DNA of 64,000 bases, taken from Symsagittifera roscoffensis (Eukaryota > Xenacoelomorpha > Acoela > Convolutidae). This document shows, piece after piece, positions 11,851 to 25,850 of this stretch. Each line of letters opens with the position of its first letter. Position 1 is the stretch's first letter. Location of the stretch: the NCBI RefSeq assembly GCF_963678635.1, contig NC_087068.1:7373027-7437026 (forward strand), read 5' to 3'. Both the position numbers and the translations under genes were made by a program. Under the pieces are notes generated by a model. It did not search any database and was not told where the DNA came from. It was given only the letters and a program-made list of their open reading frames with translations.

Positions 11851-14110
11851 TCACGTTGATTCAACTAAATTTTATGTAGATGAAGAAACAAATGCCGGTT
11901 TTGTAAAAGTAACTATCTAAGAAATTTTCTGATTTGAACACTCACACTCAAAAGGCGACAAAATCATCCATCTTTTGGTTGATTTTGGACCTGGAGAACA
12001 TTCGAAACCAATTGAATACACCATAGACTACACGGTGACAGTCTAGGAAACCTTCAATCTAGAAATCTTGCAGAAACAGAGACAAGCCAGGTTTTGGTTT
12101 CACCAAAAACTCAGATGTTAGACATGTTTTTGACAATTTTTTTAGTAAACACGTATTGCAAAACTTTGACTTCTGTTGTTTTTAATTATTAATTGTTTTC
12201 CTAAAAAAAAATTCATTTTCACATTTTGTTGGTTATTTCGAAATCAAAAATTTGAAAAAACTGAGGTTATTTTCCGAAACTGAACAATAATAAGATTGTA
12301 TAGCTTTTTGTATAGCTTTTAGACAAAATACTTAAAAGCTTTTCCAAGTTTTCCACTTTTTATAAAATTATAAAATACGAAACTTCTAATACGATTTGGG
12401 TTATTTCGAAAAACTTTATAAAATAAAAGAAAAAAAAATAAGGTTTTATGCAATTATTATATTTCAAAAAATATTTTGTTTTGCTTTTTTTCTACCTTCG
12501 TCAACTCATAGTATGTTATCAGGTAAGTTCATGATGTTGTGTTTGTTTCTTAAGAAGAACTTCTTGCTGCAAAAAATATCAATGATTCTTACGCATGCAT
12601 GTTGAAAAGCTAAAACAAAAATGTGTGCATATGTGATGTGTTGGATGTGTTTAAGTATTGTGGTTTGCACATAACTACCTAATTAGTTTAAAATAAACGA
12701 ATGGGTTAGAACCTTTAAAAACATTTTAAGATTTGTAATTGAAGTAAGAAAATTAAGTTGAAGTTAATGTCAATCCAATGCTTTCACCTGGCTTCCTAAT
12801 TTTTTTAAAAAAATCACCAGTTAATAAATTTGTTTAAGTAGTCTATCAGAAATTCCATACGTACTTGTGCAGGAATGCGGTGAAATTATATGTTTTTCTT
12901 TATGAAAATATTGAACGTGTTCATGTATGTGGTTATGAAAGCTTGTGTGTAATTGCAGACTTATATGCACAATTAAGTGCAAACCAAGTCAACTTCAAGC
13001 AAGTAACTATAACTATAAACCATAACTATAACTGGGAGTTTTTTTCCATAGTATTAAACATACGTGTATTTAGAAGGTTTGTTGCTTTTAGTGTTTTCAT
13101 AACCACATACATGAATACGTTTATATATGCAATATTTCATAAGTAAAAACATTTAATTACACCCTATACCTGCTCTCAATCACAAAATCATAAGGATTAT
13201 CTGATACAATTCTAATAAAAACTTATTAACTGTTGAAACTTATTAGATTACTTAGGAAATCAGGTGTATTCATTGGATTGACGATGAATTAAGTTTGTTT
13301 CTCTTACTACAATTACAATCTTGAAACGTTTCAAAAGGTTCTAACCCTCTCGCTTACGTTAAACTAGTTTTATAGATACGTGCATACGCATAGACATCCA
13401 TAATTGATTACTTACGCACACATCTTTGTTTTAGTTTTTCGACATGCATACATATGAACTGTTTTTTTTAAGCAAGAAATTTATCTTGTGGTTCAAACAC
13501 AACAAAACTAACTTACCTGATCATCATATGTTGAGGAAGTTTAAATAAAGCAAAAAAAAAATTTTTCGACAAAAAAATAAATAAAACCTTCACTTTTTTG
13601 AAACAGTTTATAAAAGTTTTCTTGTATTAAGTTTTCAAAAATATGCAAATCTGTTTAAAATTACGACTTTTTCTAAAGTTTGAGATCTCAGAAAAAAATG
13701 GTCTAATTTTTTAGAGTTTGTAAAAAAAAGTGAAAAAATTGGAAAAGGTCTTCAGTGTTTTAACAAAAAGTCTAACTTATATTAAATTTGAGCAGAAACT
13801 TCAAAAAAGTTTCTGTTGTTCAGTTTTGGCTATTCTGTTTTGTTGTTCAAAACTTTAGTTTTTTTAGGCTTCTCAATTCGAAATATCCAAGAAATTACGA
13901 AGTTTGAAGTTTCAAAATTGGAAAACTATTAATAATCAAAATTGACAGGTTTCAAGACATCGCGATTTTGTCGCCTCTGGGATAAAAATGTTCGAATCAG
14001 AAAGCTTTAGACTTGACAATTAGACTTGACAGTATATATTTTAGTTAATTGTGACAAAACCAGCTATTTTTGAATCCATTCACAAACAATTTAGTTGATT
14101 CACTGTTATT
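11850..14110. repeat. Large diverged palindrome (>2 kb), centre near 13000
   Basis: Inverted matches nest around the centre. 12904-12940 pairs with 13087-13125 (cataaccacatac arms). The gggttagaacct motif near 12703 pairs with aggttctaaccc near 13338. gttatttcgaaat near 12232 pairs with attcgaaatatcc near 13877. ggcgacaaaatc near 11953 pairs with gattttgtcgcc near 13964. gttgattcaactaaatt near 11862 pairs with atttagttgattca near 14089. The left arm carries an unrecognised coding remnant (DKIIHLLVDFGPGEHSK, ~11960-12010), probably another gene of the polymerase element. The plus-strand ORFs at 12396-12605 and 12865-13146 lie in the arms and look like chance. Confidence 0.75.
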
Positions 14111-14179
14111 GAAGCTAACAAACTCCTTCAAGAAATATCACGCGTTAAATTGTCCCGCTGAAAATCAATGTCCAACGTT

Positions 14180-17100
14180 ACAGTAGGTTTGAGATAAAAA
14201 TGACTATGTAACTTGATGTGGATGATTGACACATCCTGGGATGAAGGTAAAAAAATGCGGAAATTAAGGACAGAGTGAGAATATACCTTAATGTGGATGA
14301 CTCATTCATCAAATGAAAAAAAGTCTAAAGTGTCTTTGATGTTCTGAACAGTTTTTCCATCACGTCCAACATCTAAATAGTTTTTGATATATCATGACAA
14401 TTAAGCATAGCCCGAGTGAGCCTTAGTGCCAATGATAGAGTTAACGAATGTTTTTTTTAGTTGGATTTTGGTTCGGAACAACTGTTTTGTCATATGTATG
14501 TGCATTAAAACAAAAATTTTCAAGATAACATGATGATGTAATTGTTTTCTGAATGACTCAAACATATCATGGCCCAAAATAAATTTTTTGATGTTGTTCC
14601 TTGTTCTAACCTTTCTATCTTTCGATAATTAATTCCCGAAAATCAATAGTTTCCAAGATAAAGTGATGATTTAGCTTGTTTTGGATAATACATGCATTTT
14701 AAGATGAAGATTGACACTTTCTAGTATTATTTTTGATTTTAATTAGCTTGTGCTTTTAAGTGTGTCCAAAAAATTACCAACAAAATCTAAACAAATTTGT
14801 CTTCATAATTCAAGTCCCAAGAATCAATTTTTTCCAAAATTTTGTAAAAATATAGCTTGTTCTTGATGACTCATACATCTTAAGATGAAGAAGAAAAATT
14901 TTTTACTGATGTTTCTTTAACAGTTTTTATCTTTATGACTGAGTCTGAATGACTCATACAATTAATGACGAAAAATAACAAATTTTAGATTAATTTTTTA
15001 ATCCTAAACAATTTTCGTCGTCAGAATTAAGTCCCAAAACTCAACAGCTTCCGAGATAACGTGATGATGTTGCTTGATCTGGATGACTCATACATCCTAT
15101 GATAAAAATTAACAATTTTTTGATGTGAATCATTGATCTCGAACAAACTTTTTCTTCATAATTAAGTCTAAGTCCCAACGTTTAATGATTTCCGAAATAA
15201 CTTGGTGATGTAGCTTGATCTGGTTAATTCATAATCCTATGATGAAAAATAAATTCTTCAATTTTGTTTTGATCTTAAGCAATCTTGACTTCCCAATTTA
15301 TACCAATAAATCAATAGTCTTCGAGATAAATTGATAAGGTAGCTTGATCTGGATGATTCATACACCCTATGATAAAGATTAACAAGTTTTAGATGCAATT
15401 GTTCAACTCTTAACAAACTTTGTCTTCATAAGTGCGCCCAAAAATATTAATTTTCAAGATAAATTGAAGATTTAGCTTGTTCTTGATAATTCATGCTGAA
15501 GACGAATTCAACCTATGCTGAAAACAAATTTTTTCAAAGTGATTTTAAGCCTCAAAAGTTTCCGAGATAGCTTGATGTTGGTGCTTTTTCTGGATGACTC
15601 ATACATCCTATAAAGTATATTATTTTTTAAAGTTTTTTTTCTAAACAATCTTCGTCTTTACAATTAAGTCTCAAGAATCAATAGTTTCCGAGATAACTTG
15701 ATGATATGCGTGATCTGGATAGCTCATGAAAATATTTTAGATCTTTGTTTGTTACTCTCACCGAATAATGTTTTCTAAATTATGTACATAATTTAACCGT
15801 TTAACTTGATAGTTTAACAGTTTAACGAGATAACTTGATGATGTAGTTTGATCTGTATGACTCAAACATCCTATGATGAAAATTGATTTATGGTAGAATT
15901 GCCTTTTGATTCTAAGCATTTTTTGTCTCTATGATTAATTCCCAAAACTCAAAAATTTCCAAGATACTATGATGAGATAGCTTCATCCCGATGACCCATA
16001 TTTCCTATGATGAAGAAAAAATTCTTTAAACTAGTTTTTTGATAATAAGCAAACTTTGTCTTCCCAACTAAGTCCCAAAATTGAATATTCTCGGAGATAA
16101 TTTGATAATGTGGCCTGATTCGGATGACTCATACACCGTATGATGAAGATCAACAAGGTTTAGATGCATTTTTTTGTTCCTAACAAAATTTGTCTTCTTA
16201 AGTGCGCCAAAAAAGATAGATGTTCGAGTTTATATAAGATGTAGCTTGTTCTTGATGACTCGTAAAAACTATGATAAAGACGACAAAATTTTTTTATATC
16301 AATTATTGTTCTTTATAAACTTTGCCTTTAAAGTTAAGTCTCAAGAGTTAATAGTTACTGAGATGGATTGACGATGTTGCTTTTTCTGGATGACTCATAC
16401 ATAGTATGATGCAGACTAAGGTTTTTCATTTTTTTTATTCTAAACAACTTTTGTCTCAAGATTAAGTCTCAAGAGTCAATAATTTCCAAGATAGCTTGAT
16501 GTTGGTTAATTTTCTGGATGACTCATACATCTTATGATGCAGATTAATTTTGTCATAGTTTTTTTTCTAAGCAAGTTTTGTCTTTATATTTAAGTGTCAC
16601 GAGTCAATAGTTTCAGAGATAACTTGATGATGTAGTTTGATCTGTATGACTCAAACATCCTATGATGAAAATTGACTTTTGGTAGAAATTGCCTTTTGAT
16701 TCTAAGCACTTTTTGTCTCTATCATTAATTCCCAAAACTCAAAAGTTTTTTTTGATACTATGATGAGATAGCTTCAACCCGATGATCCATATTTCCTATG
16801 ATGAAGAAAAAATTCTTTAAACTAGTTTTTTGATAATAAGCAATCTTTGTCTTCCCAACTAAGCCCCAAAGTTCAATAGTCTCGGAGATAATTTGATAAT
16901 GTAGCTTGATCTGGATGACTCATACACCGTATGATGAAGATCAACATAGTTTACATGCAATTCTTTACTCTATACAAATTTTGTCTTCGTAAGTGCGCCC
17001 AAAAAAATTAATTCTCGAGATAATATGAGGATGTAGCTTGTTCTTGATGACTCACAAAACCTAAGATGAAGACGAAAAAATTCTTTATTTTAATTTTTGG

Positions 17101-20100
17101 TCTTGATAAGTATTGTTTTTAAATTTTAAACCTCAAGAGTCAATAGTTACCGAGATAGATTGATGATGTTGCTTTTATTGGATGACTCATACATAATATG
17201 ATGCAGATTAATGTTTTCATTTTTTTTGTTCTAAGCAGTTTTGTTTCATAATTAAGTCTCAAGTGTCAATAGTTTCAGAGATAACTTGTTGATATGCTTG
17301 GTCTGTATGGCTCAGAAACCCTATGATGAAGATGAAAATACTTTGGATGTTGGTTTGTTATTCTTAACAACTAAGGTTTTCACAATTATGCACAAAATTT
17401 ATTAGTTACCGTGATTGCTTGATGATTTTGCTACTTCTGGATGACTCATACATCTTATTATGATTATTAAACTTTTTTGAACTTTTCTATTCTAATGAAC
17501 TTTTGTCTTCATAAGAGTCAATAGTTTCCGTGATAACATGAAGAGTTAGCTTGATCTGGATCACTCATACGTCTCATGTTGAAGTTTTAAACTTTTATGA
17601 TGTTATTTCGCTTTTCTTAACAACTATCGTCTTCAAAATTATGCAAAAACATAATAGTTTACGAGATGCATCCAGCGATGAAATTTATTTTTTGTACAAA
17701 TTTTACTTCGATTCTAAACGCTTTTTGGTTTCAAAATCAAATGCCAAAATTCAATTGTTTCCAAGATAATGTGATGAGATAGCTTCATCTAGATGACTCA
17801 TACATGCTATAATGAAGAAGAAAATCTTTTAGCATTGATTTTTGATTGTAAATTTTTTTTGTCTTATTATTATGTCTCAATAGTCAAAATTTTCCGCCGA
17901 GATAGCTTGTTGACGTTGCTTTCTCTGGTTGACTCATGGAACCTATAATGCAGATTACCTTTTTAATTTTTTTGTTTTAATAAATTTTGTCTTTATAATT
18001 AAGTCTCAAGAGTCAAAAAATTTCAAGATAGGTTGATGATGTTGCTGTTCCTGGATGACTCACACATAATATGATGCAGATTAATGTTTTCAATTTTTTT
18101 TATTCTAAAAAACTTTTAACTCCATAATAAGGTCTAAAGAGTCATTAACTTCCGAGATAACTTGAGGATATAGCTTGATCTGGATGACCCTTTAAACCCT
18201 ATGTTGAACTAGAAATTAATTTGGATGTTTGTTTGTTATTCTTAACAACTAATGTTTTCAAAATTATGCACAATGCTTAATAGTTTACGAGACAACATGA
18301 TGATGTAGCTTGATTTGGGTGACTTAAATATCCTATGATGATGAAACAATTTTCTTAAACTTGTTTTTTTTTATCTTGAGCAATCTTGGTCTTTTCAATT
18401 AAGCCCCAAAACTCAAAAGTCTCGGAGATAACTTGATAATGTAGCTTGATCTGGTATGTTGAAGATCAACATAGCTTGCATGCAATTTTTTTATTCTATA
18501 CAAATTTTGTTGCACAAAATATTAGTTTTCGAGATAATATAATGATGTAGCTTGTTCTTGATGACGCTCAAAATCTAAGATGAAGACGAAAAAATTCTTT
18601 GTTTTAAATTTTGGTCTTGATAAATTTTATCTTTAAAGTTAAACCTCAAGAGTCAATAGTTACCGAGATAGATTGATGATGTTGCTTTTTCTGGATGACT
18701 CATACATAATATGATGCTGATTAATGTTTTCATTTTTTTTTGTTCTAAACAACTTTTGTTTCATAATTAGGTCTCAAGTGTCAATAGTTTCAGAGATAAC
18801 TTGATCATATGCTTGGTCTGTATGGCTCAGAAACCCTATGATGAAGATGAAAATACTTTGAATGTTGGTTTGTTATTCTTAACAACTAATGTTTTCAAAA
18901 TTATGCACAAATTTTAATAGTTACCGAGAGAGTTTGATGATGTTGCTATTTCTGGATAACTCAAACATCTTATTAAGATAATTAAAGTTTTTTGAACTTT
19001 TTTTTAAACTAAAGAACTTTAGTCTTCTTAATTAAGTCTCAAGAGTCAATAGTTTCCGTGATAACGTGAAGATTTAGCGGGATCTCGATTACTCTTACGT
19101 CTCCTGGTGAAATTTGAAATTTTTTTGAAGTTATTTTGCTTTTCTTTTTAACAATCGTCTTCCAAATTAAGCACACAATATAATAGTTTTCGAGATGAAT
19201 CCAGCGATGAAGTTTATTTTTTGTTTAACTTGTACTTTGATCCTAACGCTTTTAGTCCTCATAATCAAATGCGAAAAATTCAATAATTTCCAAAATAAAA
19301 TGATGAGATAGCTTCATCTGGATGACTCATACATGCTATAACGAAGAAGAAAATTTTTTAAGGTTAATTTTTGATTGTAAAAAAATTTCTGTCTTACAAA
19401 TATGTCTCAAGAGTCAAAATTTGCCGTTGAGATAACATGTTGACGTTGCTTTCTCTCGATGACTCACAGATCCTATCAGGCAGATTGACTTTTTAACTTT
19501 TTTTGTTGTAATATACTTTTGTCTTTTTAATTAAGTCTCGAGAGTCAAAATTTACCGAGATGACATGAAGTTAAAGCTTGATCTGGATGACTCATACTTA
19601 TGAAGAAGGTCGAAAATTTTTTGGTTCTGATTTGTTTTTCTTAAAAACTATCGACTTCAAATTCTGCCAAAATTTAACAGTTTTCGAGATATTATGATGT
19701 GATGTAGCTTGATCTGGATGATTCTTGCATCCTGTGGGGACAATTTATTTTTGTAAAAGTTGTTTTATGATGCTAAACATTCTTCTCATATTCAAGTCCC
19801 AAACTTCAATAGTTTCCGAGATAACATGATGCTATAGCTCGATCTGGATGAACCAGACATCCTTTGATAAAGATTAAATATTTTTTGAAAAAATTTTTTG
19901 AATAATAAAAATTTTTGTAACAAAAGTTATGTACAAAAATCAAAACTTTCCAGAATAACATATTGATGTAGTTTTTCCTCGTTGACTCATACATCCTATG
20001 ATTAACAGTATTAAGTTTTCAAGGTTCTTTTTTTCATTCTTAGAATTTTGTTCTTCACAATTAAAACATTAGATTTCGAGATTACTTGAAGACTTAGCTC

Positions 20101-20850
20101 GTTCTGGATGACTCATACATCCTATCATAAAACATCCTATCTTAAAGATTAACATTTTCCTGGTGTGATTTTTGATTTTAAACAGTTTTCGATATTATAA
20201 TTTAAACACAAAATTCAATTTCCCCGGAGATTGCATTAGGATGTAGCTTGATCTTAGGTCCTATGATAAAAACTAACAGTTTTTGATGTAAATTAAAGAT
20301 TTTGAACAAATTTTGTCTTCATATTTAAATCCCAAAACTCACAAAATTACGAGATAGCACGATGATGTAGGTTGAATTGAGTGAATCATACACCCTATGG
20401 CGAAGACTCGGAAATTTTTATTATCATTTTTCTAAGCAACTTTCAGTTGTCGAAGCTCTTTCAGCTCAGGATGACTCATACATCGTACGTTAGAGCTTCA
20501 AGGTTGTTTTTTGATTTTTTTAAAAATTAAAACCACAATTAGGTCTAGAACCAAAACGTGTTTGACATAAATTAATAATCTAGCTTCAATTGGATCATTC
20601 GTACATCTTATGATGAAAATTGAGCGAGTTTCAAAAGTTAATTTTCAGTTCTAAATATTTTAATTTACGAAGTATCTCCAAAAAAATAATAATTTTTGAA
20701 AAACCTGATAATGTAGTCGCCTGTTCTGCATAATTCCTACAGTTTTCGATACAGATTAACTATTTTCAAACGTTATTTCTTAATTCAGTTCTTTTTATTC
20801 AAAAATATAACCAAAAACCCTTAGTTTTTTGATAACTTGATGAAATAGCT
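14180..20850 (+). repeat. Satellite array, monomer ~132 bp (main block)
   Basis: A diverged monomer recurs about fifty times. Its landmarks are: ttgtcttcat, then aattaagtc, then caatagtttccgagataac, then tgatgatgtagcttgatc, then tggatgactcatacatcc, then tatgatgaagatt. The gatgactc position falls at about 16123, 16253, 16389, 16517, 16645, 16781, 16914 and 17045, giving intervals of 128-136 bp. A six-monomer higher-order copy (~789 bp) is visible between ~15856 and ~16645. There is no coding function; ORFs inside are not conserved between monomers. Confidence 0.9.
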
Positions 20851-21890
20851 TGTCAAAGGAATGATTTCAAATGTTTCATAAATGGTTTATAACCAAAATG
20901 AACATTTTTGCTAACCCTTTTGGTTAGAGGTAAAAATTAGTTTCTCCTCAGTAATTGTCAAAGACACAAATAAAAACACGCTAATTTTTGCGTAAAACTC
21001 AGCAGGAACATATATGACTTCAATCTGTTTTAATTTATTAACTAATCGTTTGGAAATCATTTTAAACGATCGGAAAGCCATGTTAATGTCAATTGAAATT
21101 TTGTCCTACATATCAAGAATTTTTGATTTCGACCCTCAGATATTGGCATAGCTTTCGAATTCTTTTATTTGAAACTGTGGTAATAAAAACGGATAAATAA
21201 AACTTTTTACTGTTCTGTACAAGTAGGAGCTAGCCTGCTAGATCGGTTTAATTTAAATTTTATCCTAGTTTAACGGGTTGAAAAGAGTTTTATTGCCGTG
21301 TTCACAACCTTCATTATAACGTTAAAATTGACAAGTTAACTTGTAATCATAGACACAACCTTCTAAAAGAATAAACCCTTCATTCTTGAGTTGGTGATAA
21401 CTGGTTTTTATCTGCAAAATATTGACATCACTACTTATAGTTTTCAAACCGTTGCTCAAAAAAAGCTTTTGATCAACATAATAAGCTATCAAAATCAGCC
21501 TCCACCCCAAACTGAATATTAAATCAAACATTAAATACTCTGGACAAAATACATCAACTCAATCCTTTCATATACTCAAGCTAGTTTACTCGAAATTTTA
21601 CTGAAAATGACTATTGTTGAAAGATTGCTTTTCGTCTTAGCAAAAAAGGAGAAAATTCAACTCGCGTATGACGGTTTGACAGCAGTGTAGGGCAGACGAA
21701 ATTTTGATGGCCGCGGAAGTACCTCGAGATTGTGCTTTAAAGAACAGCTTGGGAAACGCCACATCCCGCAATATTTCTGAATACTTCTACAGATCACTTA
21801 TTTCAGTTTTAAGGGTTTCTGATGAAGAAGAAGCAGAAAACTTCTGCAAAGAATAGAGACTTGGAGGTGGCAGGATAGGGTGGAGATGAT
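20850..21890 (+). repeat. Non-satellite block B1 of the higher-order repeat
   Basis: This ~1-kb block starts after a satellite monomer with the ctaacccttttggttag region and ends after a coding remnant (EILMAAEVPRD and SLISVLRVSDEEEAENF, ~21700-21850). It matches the blocks at 23.26-24.25 and 25.85-27.23 kb and an inverted copy at 6.88-7.60 kb. Confidence 0.75.
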
Positions 21891-23260
21891 TACATCTTTG
21901 TCTGTATAATTCAAGTCTCAAGAATCAAAATTTTCTGAACAATTCAAAGATAAAGCTTGTTTCTGATGACTCATACATCCTAAGATGAATATTAAAAACC
22001 TTTTTACTGATGTTTTTTGTCTTTATGATTGAACATCACTACTCACTGTTCTCAGAGGAAGCTTGATGATGTAGATTGATCTCGATGACTCATACAACCT
22101 TTGATGAAAGTTAACAAAGTTTAGATGTATTTTTTGATCCTAAACAATTTTGTCGTCAGAATTAAGTCCCAAAACTCAACAGCTTCTGAGGTAACAAGAT
22201 AATGTAGCTTGTTCTTGATGACTTATACATCCTATGATGCAGATCTATGTTTTAAAGGTTTTTTTCTAAACAACTTCTCTTTTTATAATCAAGTCCCAAA
22301 ATGCAATTTTTTCCAAGAAAACATGATGAGATAGCTTGCTCTGGAGCACTCAAACATCATATCATGAAGAGTAACCATTTTTGGATGTCGGTTAATGATT
22401 TTTTATAAATGTTTTCTTCAAAATTATGAACAAAATTTAACAATTTTTGATATAACATGATGACATAGCTTGATCTAGCGGAACCATGCATCCTGTGATA
22501 AAGTTTTACAGTCCTTTGAAGTTATTTTTTTTTGATACATAACAACTACTGTATCCTAAACTATGGAAAAAAGTCAAAATTTTTCGAGATAAAATGTTGA
22601 CGTAGTTTTTTCTGGTTGACTCATACATCCTATAAGTAACAAAAACTAATTTTCAAAGTTGGTTTATGTTTCTAACACTTTTTTTCTTCACAATTAAGTC
22701 TCAAAATTCAATATTTTTTTAGATAACTTGCAAATGTAGCTTGTTCTGGATGACTTACACATCCTATGATAATGATTAACAATTTCTTGATGTGAATTAT
22801 TGATGTTGAACATAATAGTTAAGCCCCAGTAATCAAATTTTTTCGAGATATTAAGATGATGTAGCTTGGTCTGGACAGCTCTTAGATCCTACGGTGAAGA
22901 TTAACAATTTTTTTTGATGCCAAAAAAAAAATTGAGTGAACTTCGTCTTCAGAATTAGGTACCGAGATAGCATGATGATGTAGCTCAATTTGACTGAATT
23001 ATAAACCCTATGGTGAAGATTAGGAAGTTTTTTTAATGGTTCTTTTGTGAACAATTTTTAGTCCTCAAAAATATTTTACTAAAGTCGTTGATTTCCGAGA
23101 TAACTGGAAGATTTAGCTTGTTCAGGATTACTCATTATATATTTGTATAAAAATCAACTTTTTAAAAACATGTTTTAAAATCTAGTTCTTTTTTCTTCAA
23201 AAGTATGTCCAAAAAACTACTGGTTTTTTTAGATAACTTGATGATATAGCTTGTCATCGG
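21890..23260 (+). repeat. Satellite block between B1 and B2
   Basis: About ten ~132-bp monomers in the same orientation as the main array. Their order closely follows that of the next satellite block (24.26-25.85 kb). Confidence 0.85.
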
Positions 23261-24255
23261 AAAGTAATCAAGTGTTTTCCAATTCTGTATGAACAAAATG
23301 AAATTTATCATACTAACCCTCTTGGTCATGGACATATAAAAAATTTTATTCAGCCTTAGTCAAAGACATAAATAAAACCAGGAACTTTGCGTGAAACTTA
23401 GTAGGAACGAATATGATTTCAATCTTTTTTCTCTGGTATTCGTTTTAAACGTTCAAATGCCATGTTATTTTCAAATGAAATTTTGTTGCACATTGTCGAA
23501 ATACAACTTTTCACGAAGTTTACTTTTCAGCCATAGAGTATTGACAAAGCTTTAGAATGTTCTTTTACTTGAAACTGTGGCAACAAAATTGGATAAGTAT
23601 AACTTTTTACTATTCATTACAAGTAGGAACTAATGTGTTAGATCGGTTTAACTTTGATTCTATCCTAGTTTAATGGGTTGAAATGTGTTCTGTTGCCCTG
23701 TTCACAACCTTCATTATAACGTTAAATTGACAGGTTAACTTGTAATCATAGACACAACCTTCTAATTGAAATACTCTTATTTGCTTGAGCTTGTGATAAC
23801 TTGTATGTATCTGCAAAAAGATGACATGCCTACGTATAATTTTCAAAATTTTGGTCAAAAATTAGTTGCTCAAAAAAATAAGGCAATCAGCCTCCACTCA
23901 CAAACTGAAAAAAAAAATCAAAAATGAAACACTCATCAAAATGAGACAAAGTTCATTAAATCAATCTTCTCATGAACTCAAATTAGTTTATTCAAAACGT
24001 TGCTGAAAATGACTACTAGTTCAAAATTTGCTTTTCGTCTTAGCAATCAAGGATAAAATTCAATTCGCGTAAGACTGTTTTACAGCAATGTAGGGCAGAC
24101 AAATTTTTATCGGCCGCGGACGTACCTTGAGATTGTTCTTTAAAGAAGAACTTGGGAAGTGCTACACCCCGAACTATTTCTCAATACTTCTACAGATCAA
24201 TTATTTCAGTTGCAAGGGTTTTTTTTCGGAGCTGGCATGATAGGGAGGAAATGAT
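23260..24255 (+). repeat. Non-satellite block B2 of the higher-order repeat
   Basis: Direct copy of B1, offset ~2.4 kb. It contains the shared cacaaccttcattataacgtt (one base over twenty omitted) region near 23703, a cggccgcggacgtacc stretch near 24112, and the same decayed coding remnant. Confidence 0.75.
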
Positions 24256-25850
24256 TACAAATTTATCTGTAAAATTCAAGTCCCAAGAATTAAAAATTTT
24301 TAAATAATTTTAAGGTAAAGCTTGTGTCTGATGAATCAAACATCCTAAGACGAAAAAAAAAAGTTTTTATTGATGTTTTTTGTCTTTATTATTGAACCTC
24401 ACTACTCAGTATTTTCAGAGGAAGCTTGATGATGTAGATTGATCTGGAAGACTCATGCCACTTTTGATGAAAATTAACAAAGTTTTGTCGTCAGAATTAG
24501 GTCCCAAAGCTCAACAGCTTCTGAGGTAAAATGATGATGTAGCTTGTTTTTGATGACTTATACATCCTATGATGCAGATCCATGCTTTCAAGGTTTTTTT
24601 TTCTAAACAACTTCTGTTTTTATAATCAAGTCCCAAAAAGCAATTTCTTCCAAGATAACATGATGAGATAGCTTGATCTGGAGCACTCAAACATCATATC
24701 ATGAAGGGTAACTATTTGTGGATGTTGGTTAATGATTTTTAATAAATGTTTTCATCAAAGTTATGAACAAAAATTAACAACTTTTGAGATAACATGATGG
24801 TATAGCTTGATCTAGCAGAACCATACATCCTGTGATAAAGATTTACAGTTCTTTGAAGTTATTTTTTTGTTACATAACAACTACTGTATCCAAAATTTTG
24901 GAGAAAAAGTCAAAATTTTTCGAGATAACATGTTGATGTAGTTTTTTCTGGTTGGCTCATACATCCCATAAGTAACAGAAACTAATTTTTGAAGTTGGTT
25001 TATGTTTCTAACATTTTTTTTCTTCATAATTATGTCTCAAAGTTCAATATTTTTGAGATAACATGAAGATGTAGCTTGTTTTGGATGACTCACACATCCT
25101 ATGATTATGATTAACAATTTCTTGATGTGAACTATTGATGTTGAACATGTTTTGTTATAAAAATTAAGTCCCAGTAATCACATTTTTTGAGAAAACAAGA
25201 TTATGTAGCCTGGTTTAGACAACTCTTAGATCCTATGGTAAAGATTAGGAATTTTTTTGATGTCAATTAAAGAATTTGAGCAAAATTCGTCTTCATAGTT
25301 AGGTACCGAGATAGCATGATGATGTAGCTCAATTTGAGTGAATCATATACGCTATGGTAAAGATTAGAACGTTTTTTTGATGCTTCTTTTATGAGCAATT
25401 TTTAGTCCTCAAAAGTATGTTAATAAAGTCGTTGATTTCCGAGATAACTGGAAGATTTAGCTTGTTCAGGATTACTCATACATCTTATGGTCGTTTTTTT
25501 TTACTCTAATTATTTCTTAAAACCACAAATAGGTCCCCAAACAAAAAAATGTTCAAGATTACGTAATAATCTAGCTTTAATTGGATTACTCGTACAAATT
25601 ATGATGAAAATTGACCGAGTTTCTAAGGTTAAATTTTAATTCTAAATATTTTATTTTAATAAGTATGTCCACGAAATTATAGCTTCTGAAAAAACATGAT
25701 GATGTAGAAGCCTGGTCTGCTTGATTACTATATGTTTGGATAAACATCAACATTTTAAAAACATGTTTTAAAATCTAGTTTTTTTTCTTCAAAAGTATGT
25801 CCAAAAAACTACTGGTTTTTTTAGATAACTTGATGATATAGATTTCAGTG
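24255..25850 (+). repeat. Satellite block between B2 and B3
   Basis: About twelve ~132-bp monomers. It is a direct duplicate of the 21.89-23.26 kb block with a small extra segment (an additional monomer or two near 25.5-25.75 kb). Confidence 0.85.

Noticed and set aside
12396-13146. Two plus-strand ORFs (69 and 93 aa)
   Set aside because: Both lie in the arms of the large palindrome, are low in complexity and have no conserved counterpart in the opposite arm.
16174-19994. ORFs of 60-72 aa inside the satellite
   Set aside because: They are not kept from one monomer to the next and contain only repeat sequence.
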